This document shows, in pieces, positions 1 through 6,850 of a stretch of 8,629 nt of DNA. Origin of the DNA: Clostridia bacterium (GTDB lineage: Bacteria; Bacillota; Clostridia; UBA1381). Positions within the stretch are counted from its first letter, which is position 1. Every line of letters starts with the position of its first letter. Below the pieces are notes generated by a model that was not told where the DNA came from, did no database searches, and was given only the letters and a program-made list of their open reading frames with translations. Where the stretch lies: positions 1 through 8,629 of the forward strand of contig JAFODX010000105.1 in the NCBI GenBank assembly GCA_017380475.1, written 5' to 3'. The position numbers and the translations under genes were made by a program.

Positions 1-314
1 ACTGTGCAAGTAAGTTTGGTGTAATCGGTATCGTTCAGTCGGCGGCTGTTGAGTTTGCTAAAGAGGGTATAAGGGTAAATGCTATTTGTCCGGGCGTTGT
101 CCTGACACCGATGTGGGATAAGCAGGTTATAAGCTATGCGAAAAAGCGTAACATTAAGCCGGAGGAGGTAATGCCGTACTTCGAGTCAAAAATTCCGATG
201 GGCAGAATCGGTACACTTGAAGAGGTGGTAAATGTCACATTCTTCCTTGCAAGTGATGATTCGGCGTATCTCACAGGTCAGTCGCTTAATGTAGCAGGCG
301 GAGCAGTAATGTAA
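1..314 (+). CDS. Short-chain dehydrogenase/reductase, C-terminal part (5' end outside window)
   Basis: This is the end of an NAD(P)-dependent SDR oxidoreductase, read in the frame starting at base 3. The first full codons give CASKFGV. Bases 1-2 are AC, the last two bases of a TAC tyrosine codon, so the catalytic YxxxK motif (Y-C-A-S-K) probably straddles the window edge. Other family signatures follow: GIRVNAICPG and TPMW just after the active site, then GRIGTLEEV, FFLASDDSAYLTGQ and a C-terminal GG. About 103 residues are present of a usual 250. The TPMW stretch and the long loop after it resemble sugar-alcohol and diol dehydrogenases (sorbitol-6-phosphate, acetoin/butanediol types), but the substrate cannot be fixed without the N-terminus. 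The gene converges on glyQS across a shared terminator. Confidence 0.93.
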   Translation, partial: CASKFGVIGIVQSAAVEFAKEGIRVNAICPGVVLTPMWDKQVISYAKKRNIKPEEVMPYFESKIPMGRIGTLEEVVNVTFFLASDDSAYLTGQSLNVAGGAVM

Positions 315-356
315 GTAATAAAAAAATTCCCGAGTGTCCGGGAATTTTTTTATTAC
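315..356. terminator. Bidirectional intrinsic terminator (SDR gene and glyQS)
   Basis: A perfect 18-bp inverted repeat (315-332 pairing with 339-356) closes on the six-base loop AGTGTC. The core is AAAAAATTCCCG/CGGGAATTTTTT. The T run on the plus strand and the A run on the minus strand give a GC-tipped hairpin with a U tract in either direction. It starts one base after the SDR stop and ends five bases before the glyQS stop, so both convergent transcripts should end here. Confidence 0.92.
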
Positions 357-361
357 AATTT

Positions 362-1753
362 TTAGAATGCGAGTTTCTCGTCGAGGAACGCTTCAAGGTC
401 CTCAATCTTAACTCTTGTCTGCTCCATTGAATCTCTTTCACGGATTGTAACTGCACCGTCTTCAACAGAGTCAAAGTCGTATGTGATACAGAACGGTGTA
501 CCTATTTCGTCCTGTCTGCGGTAACGCTTACCGATTGAACCGGCATTGTCGTATTCACAGTTGTACTTCTTGCAAAGTCTTTCGTAGATTTCTGTTGCGC
601 CCTCATCAAGCTTCTTTGAAAGCGGAAGGATTGCCGCCTTAACCGGAGCAAGTGCAGGATGGAAACGGAGCACTACTCTTGTATCGTCGCCCTCAAGCTG
701 TTCTTCGTCGTATGCCTCGCAAAGGAATGCAAGAACGACACGGTCAGCACCGAGCGACGGCTCAACAACATAAGGAATGTACTTCTCGTTTGTTACAGGG
801 TCCATATATTCCATATTAACGCCTGAATGGTCCATATGCTGTTTCAGGTCATAGTCTGTTCTGTCAGCAATACCCCAGAGCTCGCCCCAGCCAAACGGGA
901 ACATAAATTCAATGTCTGATGTAGCCTTTGAATAGAATGCAAGCTCTTCCGGAGCGTGGTCACGGAAACGTAAGCTGTCCTCACGGATATTGAGTGATGT
1001 CAAAAAGTCTATACAGAACTGTTTCCAGTAAGCAAACCAGTCAAGGTCAGTTCCGGGAGCACAGAAGAACTCAAGCTCCATCTGCTCAAACTCACGTGTT
1101 CTGAATGTGAAGTTACCGGGTGTGATTTCGTTTCTGAACGATTTACCTATCTGCGCGATACCGAACGGTACTTTCTTTCTTGATGAACGCTGAACGTTCT
1201 TGAAGTTTACAAATATTCCCTGTGCAGTTTCGGGACGGAGGAAGATTGTGTTCTCGCTGTCCTCTGTAACGCCCTGGAATGTCTTGAACATAAGGTTAAA
1301 CTGACGGATGTCTGTGAAATTACGCTTTCCGCATTTCGGACATACGATTTCGTGTTCGTCGATATATTCCTTGAGCTGTTCATTTGACCAGCCGTCACAG
1401 CAGATATCAAAGTTATTTTCTGCTGCATAGTCTTCTATAAGCTTGTCGGCTCTGTAACGTGCCTTACACTCCTTACAGTCCATAAGCGGGTCCGAGAAAC
1501 CGCCAACGTGACCTGATGCAACCCATGTTTCGGGGTTCATAAGGATTGCACAGTCGATGCCGACATTGTATTTTGATTCCTGAACGAATTTCTTCATCCA
1601 TGCCTTTTTAACATTGTTCTTAAGCTCTACGCCAAGCGGGCCGTAGTCCCAGGTGTTTGCAAGACCACCGTATATTTCACTGCCTGCAAATATAAAGCCT
1701 CTGCCTTTACATAGTGCAACAATTTTTTCCATTGTCTTATCTGTGTTATTCAT
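362..1753 (-). CDS. glyQS: Glycine--tRNA ligase, single-chain (alpha2) class II type
   Basis: The enzyme charges tRNA-Gly with glycine using ATP, in the cytoplasm. The 463-residue protein is full length for the homodimeric class II GlyRS, not the alpha/beta tetrameric type. Visible features in order: an N-terminal KGRGFIF and [10 protein letters not shown] region (residues 16-47), [14 protein letters not shown] (171-184), class II motif 2 with FRNEITP and [14 protein letters not shown] (206-230), motif 3 with [14 protein letters not shown] (331-344), and a C-terminal anticodon-binding domain from about 360. The insert between motifs 1 and 2 has two CxxC pairs (C93/C96 and C138/C141) that could bind zinc; that is inference. 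The start is supported by GAGGTGG (1758-1764) four bases before the ATG. The gene is monocistronic, with its own promoter and the shared downstream terminator. Confidence 0.98.
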   Translation of the reverse strand: MNNTDKTMEKIVALCKGRGFIFAGSEIYGGLANTWDYGPLGVELKNNVKKAWMKKFVQESKYNVGIDCAILMNPETWVASGHVGGFSDPLMDCKECKARYRADKLIEDYAAENNFDICCDGWSNEQLKEYIDEHEIVCPKCGKRNFTDIRQFNLMFKTFQGVTEDSENTIFLRPETAQGIFVNFKNVQRSSRKKVPFGIAQIGKSFRNEITPGNFTFRTREFEQMELEFFCAPGTDLDWFAYWKQFCIDFLTSLNIREDSLRFRDHAPEELAFYSKATSDIEFMFPFGWGELWGIADRTDYDLKQHMDHSGVNMEYMDPVTNEKYIPYVVEPSLGADRVVLAFLCEAYDEEQLEGDDTRVVLRFHPALAPVKAAILPLSKKLDEGATEIYERLCKKYNCEYDNAGSIGKRYRRQDEIGTPFCITYDFDSVEDGAVTIRERDSMEQTRVKIEDLEAFLDEKLAF

Positions 1754-1792
1754 TTTTCCACCTCATAATTACATATAATAATATAATAATAT

Positions 1793-1821
1793 ATTCTATA
1801 ATAATTACTATTGTTTGTCAA
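1793..1821 (-). promoter_or_regulatory. glyQS promoter (sigma-A type)
   Basis: On the minus strand TTGACA (1816-1821) is followed after exactly 17 bases by TAGAAT (1793-1798). Transcription should start near 1786, which leaves a leader of only about 33 bases before the glyQS start. That is too short for a T-box or other riboswitch. Confidence 0.85.
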
Positions 1822-1840
1822 GCTTTATTTTCCCTGACGT

Positions 1841-1878
1841 TCCATATGTGAACATAGTATCCACAATAAGCATATGAA
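1841..1878. promoter_or_regulatory. Interrupted inverted repeat between divergent promoters, possible operator
   Basis: CATATG occurs at 1843-1848 and again at 1871-1876, with flanks that also partly mirror each other (TTCCATATG against CATATGAAA). Inside lies a weaker TGTG...CACA symmetry (1847-1850 and 1861-1864). It sits between the -35 boxes of glyQS and the glycosyltransferase gene. CATATG is itself a palindrome and common in AT-rich DNA, so this is only a candidate regulator site. Confidence 0.25.
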
Positions 1879-1906
1879 AAGTTTATTTATTTGTTAAAAA
1901 TCGATA

Positions 1907-1935
1907 TTGAAAAAACCAATGAATTGTGATAGAAT
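1907..1935 (+). promoter_or_regulatory. Promoter of the glycosyltransferase gene (sigma-A type)
   Basis: TTGAAA (1907-1912), a 17-base spacer, then TAGAAT (1930-1935). The start point would be near 1942, giving a leader of about 60 bases. The leader includes a 6-bp hairpin, GTCGCA/TGCGAC around GAG (1973-1987), just before the ribosome binding site. Confidence 0.78.
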
Positions 1936-2001
1936 TGCTATGATGAAGTAGAGGGAACAGGGCAGAGTTTGGGTCGCAGAGTGCGACGGAATGGAGATAA
2001 A

Positions 2002-3255
2002 ATGGAATTTGTATCATCGTTTAATTTTGCGGTATGGATATTTTTCATAGTATGCTATTCATATCAGATGCTGTATATAGCAGTACCGTTTGTAAAGAAA
2101 GAAAAACCGCATAAGCCGGTAAAAGAACATAGATTTGCCGTTCTTGTTTCGGCACGTAACGAATCGGCGGTAATTGCAAACCTGATTGAGAGTATCAAGG
2201 ACCAGACATATCCCGAAGAGCTTGTGGATATATTCCTTGTAGCTGATAACTGTACAGATAACACTGCAGAAATAGCAAGAAACTGCGGTGCTAATGTGTA
2301 TGAGCGTTTTGATAAGGTAAATGTTGGCAAGGGCTATGCGCTTAATTTTATGCTGAATAAAATAAAGGAAGAATATGGCGAAGACAAGTTCGATGCATTT
2401 TTTGTGTTCGATGCTGACAATGTGCTTGACCCCAACTACATAGAAGAAATGAACAAGGGCTTCTCGGACGGCTATGACATACTTACAAGCTACAGAAACT
2501 CAAAGAACTATGGTGATAACTGGATTTCGGCAGGTTATGCGTTGTGGTTCCTGCGTGAGTCTATGTATCTTAACTATCCGCGTATGCTTCTTAACACAAG
2601 CTGTGCAATATCGGGTACAGGTTTTATGTTCAGCAAGAACATTTTAAAACGTATAGGAAACTGGAAATATTTCCTTCTGACAGAGGATATCGAGTTTACG
2701 GTTGACCATGTTACAAATGATTATAAGATAGGTTTTTGTAAGGACGCAATGTTGTTTGATGAACAGCCGAACACATTTACACAGTCGGTTCGTCAGAGAA
2801 TGCGCTGGGCGAAGGGATATATACAGGTGTTCTGTAACTACGGAAAGCATCTTATGAGAGGAATGTTTAAGGGCAGCAGTTTCTCGTGCTTTGATATGGC
2901 AATGAATATTATGCCGGCGCTTATTATAACAACAAGCAATCTTGCTGTGAATTTAACGGCACTTGTAGCAGGTCTTGCTGCAGGTGTGGATGTAAGTCCG
3001 CTTCTTGGCGGAATACTCCCGTGCCTTTGGGGTATGTATACAACACTCTATGTAATAGGTGCAATAACAACCGTTACAGAGTGGAAAAAGATATATACAA
3101 CACCGTTTAAAAAGATACTTTATACGTTCACATTCCCGATTTTTATGTTTACGTATATACCTATAACATTTATGGCATTCTTCAAGAAGGTTGAGTGGAA
3201 ACCTATTGTTCACACAAAGTCGAAGAATCTTGCTGATATCAAGAATATGAACTGA
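2002..3255 (+). CDS. Membrane family 2 glycosyltransferase, processive-synthase-like
   Basis: A 417-residue inverting GT2 enzyme that should transfer a sugar from a nucleotide-sugar donor at the inner face of the membrane. Catalytic motifs are all present: VSARNES (49-55), FVFDADN with the metal/UDP-binding DxD (D137, D139), the catalytic-base TED (227-229), and QRMRW (265-269), the Q(Q/R)xRW signature of cellulose-, chitin- and hyaluronan-type synthases. There is one N-terminal membrane segment (about 8-30) and three after the catalytic domain (about 301-328, 333-358, 372-394). No PilZ domain is attached. The ATG at 2002 is preferred because GGAG (1993-1996) lies five bases before it; an in-frame TTG at 1969 would add 11 residues but overlaps the leader hairpin. 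The gene stands alone, with its own promoter and terminator. The product polymer or glycolipid is unknown. Confidence 0.93.
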   Translation: MEFVSSFNFAVWIFFIVCYSYQMLYIAVPFVKKEKPHKPVKEHRFAVLVSARNESAVIANLIESIKDQTYPEELVDIFLVADNCTDNTAEIARNCGANVYERFDKVNVGKGYALNFMLNKIKEEYGEDKFDAFFVFDADNVLDPNYIEEMNKGFSDGYDILTSYRNSKNYGDNWISAGYALWFLRESMYLNYPRMLLNTSCAISGTGFMFSKNILKRIGNWKYFLLTEDIEFTVDHVTNDYKIGFCKDAMLFDEQPNTFTQSVRQRMRWAKGYIQVFCNYGKHLMRGMFKGSSFSCFDMAMNIMPALIITTSNLAVNLTALVAGLAAGVDVSPLLGGILPCLWGMYTTLYVIGAITTVTEWKKIYTTPFKKILYTFTFPIFMFTYIPITFMAFFKKVEWKPIVHTKSKNLADIKNMN

Positions 3256-3258
3256 TTC

Positions 3259-3293
3259 AAAATTCCGGTTGCGTTTGCAATCGGAATTTTTAG
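3259..3293 (+). terminator. Intrinsic terminator of the glycosyltransferase gene
   Basis: A 14-bp stem (3259-3272 with 3277-3290, one G-U pair) closes on a GTTT loop. The 3' arm ends in a T run. It begins four bases after the stop codon. Confidence 0.9.
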
Positions 3294-3365
3294 TAATTAT
3301 GGAATATTCTATCGGAAAAACTGTACAAATCTTCGGAAAATATGTAACCATTTCAGGAACTATGC

Positions 3366-3394
3366 TTGCAATTTGCTTTTTGTTTTGGTATATT
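3366..3394 (+). promoter_or_regulatory. Promoter of the metallo-hydrolase gene
   Basis: TTGCAA (3366-3371), a 17-base spacer and TATATT (3389-3394) predict a start near 3401. A second perfect TATAAT lies at 3400-3405 but lacks a well-placed -35 box. GGAGG (3412-3416) follows, eight bases before the ATG at 3425. Confidence 0.65.
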
Positions 3395-3424
3395 AAAATT
3401 ATAATGTGATCGGAGGTTTTTGAT

Positions 3425-4945
3425 ATGAAAACATTTTCAGAAACGATTATAGATTTTTGTGCCGGGGAAAAAGAAAACGGACTTTTACTGGCATCAAAGG
3501 ATAATTATATAGATGTTGATTTCACAGCAGAAAAAGACGGATATTATGCGATAGAATTCAACTATTCGCACGAAGATACCGAGTCGCTTGTGAAAGGGGA
3601 GATTACTTATCCTGACGGAACAACTGCGGTGTTGTTTGAGGGATTTCCGCACGGGAGCGAAAAGTCGGTTGTTAATCTTTTCCTCAAACAGGGTGTAAGC
3701 CATATGCATTTCTGCGCCCCCTGGGAGCTGGTATTGGTAAAAGATATAAAAAACCTTGGTTTGACGGAGAGTTTTGAATACGGAATTTCACCTAATAATA
3801 GCCTGTACTTTTGCGATGCACCGAAAACTATGCAGATGCGGTTAAAGAATTACAGAAAAGAGCTCGCAGGAATAAAAACCGACACGGGTGTTCAGATTCC
3901 TTTTGAAATAAAACAAAAACCGCTTGATGATGCGTGCACAGCATTTATGGCAGATGTTACACTTGATGCTGATGCGGTAAAAGCCTTGGGAGAGGGTGTA
4001 TATACACTTACATATACACTGTGCGACGGAACAGAAATAAGTCAGACGCTGACAATAAAAAAAGAAACTCCGAAGACAGAGTTTAAAATAGTAAACTTCG
4101 ATGTGGGTTGTGCAAACTCTACACTGCTGATGTTGCCCAACGGCAAGAATATGCTTGTTGATTCGGCTACAGATGACGGCGCACGTGATGTTGTTATTCC
4201 GTATCTCGAAAAGAATTCAATAAATATAGACTACTATCTGCTCACTCATTTCCATGGCGACCATAACGGGTTAATGGATGAAATCCTTGAAAAGTACGGT
4301 ATAGAAAAACCGAATCAGGAAGAAGCAGATAAACTGGTTACTGCTGACAAGGCGACTCGGGAAAATTATCTGAAGAATTTCGGATACCTTGATTCCACTA
4401 TGCTTTGTTTTTATGATGAACTGCATAATGTATGGGATTTGGGCGGAGTTACGATTGAGGTGTTAAACAGCAGATATTACGAAAACGGAAAACCGCTAAA
4501 GGTATATAAGTATCCTTTTGTAAAGAATAATGAGCATAATTATGAAAACTCCACATCGGTTTCGTTTATGCTTGATTATAACGGATTCAGATATTATCAC
4601 GGTGCAGACAACTATGCTTTTTCGCAGAACAGAATTATTGCAGATTTTGCAAGAATGGACAGAGAGAACGAGCTTAATTGTCATCACTTCTTTGGTAATC
4701 ATCATTTTATATGTAACACGAGTGCAGAGTTTGTAAACACATTGAATCCGTGTACGGTGTTTGTGCCGTCGGGTGATGAGATTCAGTGCCGTTCTACTTA
4801 TACAAGAATGTATAAGAACGAAGTGGAGAAATATTATTTCTCCGGCAAACGCCTCACCGATACCCTTATTTCAGGTGAAGTGGGCAACGTAAGAGTTTGT
4901 GTAAACAGTGGTGATGACTGGTATTATGAAAATTTGCCGAAATAA
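3425..4945 (+). CDS. Metallo-beta-lactamase-fold hydrolase with N-terminal beta-rich extension
   Basis: The protein has 506 residues. The C-terminal half (about 218-506) is an MBL-fold metallo-hydrolase of the ComEC/Rec2-like kind. It opens with FKIVNFDVGCANSTLL (compare the usual DVGQGDxxLI), then carries the metal-binding THFHGDHNG (H275, H277, D279, H280). Later come NSTSVSFMLDYNGFRYYHGAD (375-395), with D395 as likely bridging ligand, and a late His cluster HHFFGNHH (420-427). The first 215 residues are not an MBL domain. They look strand-rich and may form a carbohydrate-binding-like sandwich (about 25-105) and an Ig-like domain (about 125-212, ending QTLTIKKETPKTEF), but I recognise neither. 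There is no signal peptide and no membrane segment, so it is probably cytoplasmic, unlike ComEC. The substrate is unknown; phosphodiester hydrolysis is only the family's common chemistry. It has its own promoter and terminator. Confidence 0.85.
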   Translation: MKTFSETIIDFCAGEKENGLLLASKDNYIDVDFTAEKDGYYAIEFNYSHEDTESLVKGEITYPDGTTAVLFEGFPHGSEKSVVNLFLKQGVSHMHFCAPWELVLVKDIKNLGLTESFEYGISPNNSLYFCDAPKTMQMRLKNYRKELAGIKTDTGVQIPFEIKQKPLDDACTAFMADVTLDADAVKALGEGVYTLTYTLCDGTEISQTLTIKKETPKTEFKIVNFDVGCANSTLLMLPNGKNMLVDSATDDGARDVVIPYLEKNSINIDYYLLTHFHGDHNGLMDEILEKYGIEKPNQEEADKLVTADKATRENYLKNFGYLDSTMLCFYDELHNVWDLGGVTIEVLNSRYYENGKPLKVYKYPFVKNNEHNYENSTSVSFMLDYNGFRYYHGADNYAFSQNRIIADFARMDRENELNCHHFFGNHHFICNTSAEFVNTLNPCTVFVPSGDEIQCRSTYTRMYKNEVEKYYFSGKRLTDTLISGEVGNVRVCVNSGDDWYYENLPK

Positions 4946-4948
4946 AAA

Positions 4949-4980
4949 AATGAACTGTCGTTATGACAGTTCATTGTTTT
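4949..4980. terminator. Bidirectional terminator (metallo-hydrolase and galE)
   Basis: An 11-bp perfect stem (4949-4959 with 4965-4975) closes on GTTAT. The plus strand ends in TGTTTT. On the minus strand the stem is followed by seven U residues, from the A run at 4944-4950. It lies between the stop codons of two convergent genes and serves both. Confidence 0.88.
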
Positions 4981-4981
4981 A

Positions 4982-5995
4982 TCAGTCATTATAGCCGTTC
5001 GGATGTGTTGACTGCCATCTCCAGCTGTCTTCGCACATCTCTTCGATGCCTCTTGTAGCTGTCCAGTCAAGTTCCTCTTTTGCCTTTACTGCGTTTGCCC
5101 AGCATTCTGCAATATCGCCCGGACGTCTGGGGTCTATCACGTACGGAATTTCTTTTCCGCAGGCTTTTTCAAATGCCTTTATAACCTGCAATACGCTGTA
5201 GCCGTTGCCTGTGCCGAGGTTGTAGATATGTACACCCGGTTCATCTGCACGCTTTTCGATCGCCTTTAAGTGACCCACTGCAAGGTCAACAACGTGTATG
5301 TAATCTCTTACACCTGTTCCGTCAACTGTCGGATAATCGTCACCGAATACGTGAACCTTCTCAAGCTTGCCTACTGCAACCTGTGCAACGTAGGGAAGAA
5401 GGTTATTCGGAATACCTTTGGGATCTTCACCCATTTCACCACTTTCGTGTGCACCGATTGGGTTAAAGTATCTCAATAATGTAACGGAAAGCTTGTCGTT
5501 TGCTTTTGCGGCATCTGTTAATATCTGCTCAAGCATAAGCTTTGTTGAACCGTAGGGATTGGTTGTTGATAACGGGAAGTCCTCTGTAATCGGAACAGAT
5601 TTCGGTGTTCCGTAAACTGTAGCTGATGATGAGAATACGATGTTGTTTACATCATACTTTTCCATAAGCTCCATAAGCACAAGTGTGCCTGTTATATTGT
5701 TATGGTAGTAACGGAGCGGAATCTGTGTTGATTCGCCTACTGCCTTTAAGCCTGCAAAATGAATTACGGCATCAATTTTGTTTTCAATAAATACCTTTTC
5801 AAGGTTTTCGCGGTCGAGCAGGTCACACTCATAGAACTTAAAATCTCTGCCTGCGATACGCTTTGTTGTTTCAACTGCCTTCAAGCAGGAGTTGTCAAGG
5901 TTATCTACAACAACAATGTCGTAGCCTGCGTTTAAAAGTTCCACGCAGGTGTGGCTGCCTATGTATCCGGCACCGCCGGTAACAAGAATATTCAT
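4982..5995 (-). CDS. galE: UDP-glucose 4-epimerase
   Basis: GalE interconverts UDP-glucose and UDP-galactose in the cytoplasm through a tightly bound NAD, in the Leloir pathway and in supply of UDP-galactose for polysaccharides. The 337-residue protein matches the usual length of about 338. It shows the Rossmann TGGAGYIG (6-13), the NAD-ribose acidic residue in VVDNLDNS (D31), the catalytic SSSATVYG (S124) and NPYGSTK (Y148, K152), and the family stretch [11 protein letters not shown] (229-239). I chose the ATG at 5995: the ATG 15 bases upstream (6010) is embedded in ATGGAGGG, whose GGAGGG is the Shine-Dalgarno sequence seven bases before the chosen start. Using 6010 would add MEGKI. The gene is monocistronic, with its own promoter and shared terminator. 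Confidence 0.97.
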   Translation of the reverse strand: MNILVTGGAGYIGSHTCVELLNAGYDIVVVDNLDNSCLKAVETTKRIAGRDFKFYECDLLDRENLEKVFIENKIDAVIHFAGLKAVGESTQIPLRYYHNNITGTLVLMELMEKYDVNNIVFSSSATVYGTPKSVPITEDFPLSTTNPYGSTKLMLEQILTDAAKANDKLSVTLLRYFNPIGAHESGEMGEDPKGIPNNLLPYVAQVAVGKLEKVHVFGDDYPTVDGTGVRDYIHVVDLAVGHLKAIEKRADEPGVHIYNLGTGNGYSVLQVIKAFEKACGKEIPYVIDPRRPGDIAECWANAVKAKEELDWTATRGIEEMCEDSWRWQSTHPNGYND

Positions 5996-6026
5996 AATTT
6001 TTCCCTCCATATTTAAGCTACATTAT

Positions 6027-6055
6027 ATTATACAATAATATAAGATAAATTTCAA
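6027..6055 (-). promoter_or_regulatory. galE promoter (sigma-A type)
   Basis: Minus strand TTGAAA (6050-6055), 17 bases, then a perfect TATAAT (6027-6032). The predicted start near 6020 leaves about 25 bases of leader before the galE start. Confidence 0.85.
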
Positions 6056-6167
6056 GACCAAAACCCTTAATAAATAGAAAAAATACATATTGTTAAAATG
6101 CACAAAATTTGTTTTGAAATTTCTTGCAATTTGTTAAATATTTTATGAAATTTTTTTAATAAAAAGA
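6056..6167. other. AT-rich spacer between divergent galE and S10-operon promoters
   Basis: About 110 bases of very AT-rich sequence with no gene. Short motifs recur: ATTTGTT twice and GAAATTT twice between about 6100 and 6155. The A/T tracts directly upstream of the S10 promoter -35 box are suited to act as an UP element for RNA polymerase alpha subunits. I see no convincing operator. Confidence 0.5.
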
Positions 6168-6196
6168 TTGACATTTTCGCTTTGTTATGCTAAAAT
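6168..6196 (+). promoter_or_regulatory. S10 operon promoter
   Basis: A consensus TTGACA (6168-6173), a 17-base spacer and TAAAAT (6191-6196), with TGC directly before the -10 (extended -10 element). An AT-rich tract lies upstream. The predicted start is near 6203. This is a strong promoter, as expected for a ribosomal protein operon. Confidence 0.88.
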
Positions 6197-6202
6197 AGTT
6201 AT

Positions 6203-6535
6203 GTTGTGACACTAGACAAACGATGAAGTGGGAGGTTGCGGCGTAGGTTAACGCCGGTTTTTCCATGGAGATTGTCCGACTCATGAAGTCGGGCGGCAGT
6301 CAAGCCATTAAGTCTGTGTCCTATGCACGCTAAACCTGTGTCTTGCGTGTATTGGGATATCTGTGCGCTCTTTAGAGCGTGTACTGAAATGGTGAAAATT
6401 GACTTGTACGGCCCGCAAATCAAATGATTTGGCGGGTTTTTAAAAGGGGTGGTGAGAAACACCCGAAAGTGTGTACAATTTCGCGAGCTGTCGTGCAGAG
6501 TGCAACAAATTATTTTATGAGGAGGGAATCAAAGT
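6203..6535 (+). promoter_or_regulatory. Structured 5' leader of the S10 operon, probable ribosomal-protein attenuation leader
   Basis: About 330 untranslated bases separate the promoter from rpsJ. Hairpins I can draw: P1 at 6228-6266 (CGGCGT/ACGCCG apical stem on a longer G-U-rich base); P2 at 6272-6296 (CCGACT/AGTCGG, loop CATGA); P3 at 6319-6357 (ATGCACGC/GCGTGTAT, 14-base loop); P4 at 6362-6383 (GCGCTC/GAGCGT, loop TTTA); the terminator hairpin at 6411-6441; and P6 at 6447-6464 (GGGTG/CACCC). A further CGAAA/TTTCG pairing (6464-6468 with 6479-6483) precedes the ribosome binding site. In Escherichia coli L4 represses the S10 operon through its leader by both termination and translation. This leader is in the matching place but I do not recognise the same fold, so the L4 role is inference. 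Confidence 0.7.
6411..6441 (+). terminator. Intrinsic terminator inside the S10 leader (attenuator)
   Basis: CAAATC (6416-6421) pairs with GATTTG (6426-6431) around loop AAAT. Below it CCCG (6412-6415) pairs with CGGG (6433-6436), with G6432 bulged, and TTTTT follows (6437-6441). It lies downstream of the only evident promoter and about 95 bases before rpsJ, so it can cut off transcription of the whole operon. Two short upstream segments could compete with its 5' arm: TTGCGG (6236-6241) with 6413-6418, and CGGGC (6290-6294) with 6411-6415. Neither is long enough to call an antiterminator firmly. Confidence 0.78.
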
Positions 6536-6850
6536 ATGGCAGCAAACCAGAAAATCAGAATCAAGTTGAAGGCTTATGATCATGTGGTATTGGATCAGAG
6601 CGCTGAGAAGATCGTAGAGATTGCAAAGAGAACAGGCGCTAAAGTTTCAGGTCCTATCCCGCTACCGACAGATAAGGAGATCATCACAATTCTCCGTGCG
6701 GTTCATAAGTACAAGGATTCTCGTGAGCAGTTCGAAAGAAGAACTCACAAGAGATTGATCGACATAGTTGTTCCGGGTGCCAAGACAATGGAATCACTTA
6801 TGAAGATTGATTTGCCGGCTGGTGTGGATATAAGCATTATCCAGAAATAA
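6536..6850 (+). CDS. rpsJ: 30S ribosomal protein S10 (uS10)
   Basis: S10 is part of the head of the small ribosomal subunit and, as NusE, joins NusB in transcription antitermination complexes. The 104-residue protein has the expected length. It shows the family stretches [10 protein letters not shown] (7-16), [16 protein letters not shown] near the middle, [21 protein letters not shown] and the C-terminal PAGVDISI. The start is fixed by GAGGAGGG (6519-6526) nine bases before ATG. It is the first gene of the S10 operon, directly behind the attenuator leader. S10/NusE could also influence antitermination within its own transcript; that is speculation. Confidence 0.98.
   Translation: MAANQKIRIKLKAYDHVVLDQSAEKIVEIAKRTGAKVSGPIPLPTDKEIITILRAVHKYKDSREQFERRTHKRLIDIVVPGAKTMESLMKIDLPAGVDISIIQK

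Noticed and set aside
1973..1987. Hairpin before the glycosyltransferase gene considered as a riboswitch
   Set aside because: Only a 6-bp stem in a leader of about 60 bases, with no conserved riboswitch core and no terminator. It is too small to be a ligand-binding RNA.
2953..3351. Minus-strand open frame of 132 codons opposite the end of the glycosyltransferase gene
   Set aside because: It is antisense to a membrane-segment region, runs through the terminator hairpin and gives a Cys/Tyr-rich product with no known motif. It is a shadow of the real gene.
4530..4736. Alternative-frame open frame of 68 codons inside the metallo-hydrolase gene, with a minus-strand one opposite
   Set aside because: Both fall wholly inside a coding region with clear MBL motifs and have no ribosome binding site of their own.
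6100..6160. Repeated ATTTGTT and GAAATTT words considered as operator repeats
   Set aside because: Short A/T words recur by chance in such AT-rich DNA; spacing is irregular and there is no symmetry. An UP-element role is more likely.
6199..6462. Minus-strand open frame of 87 codons across the S10 leader
   Set aside because: It lies antisense to a structured leader, has no recognisable protein features, and its Arg/His/Leu-rich product looks like an antisense shadow. The region is better explained as untranslated RNA.
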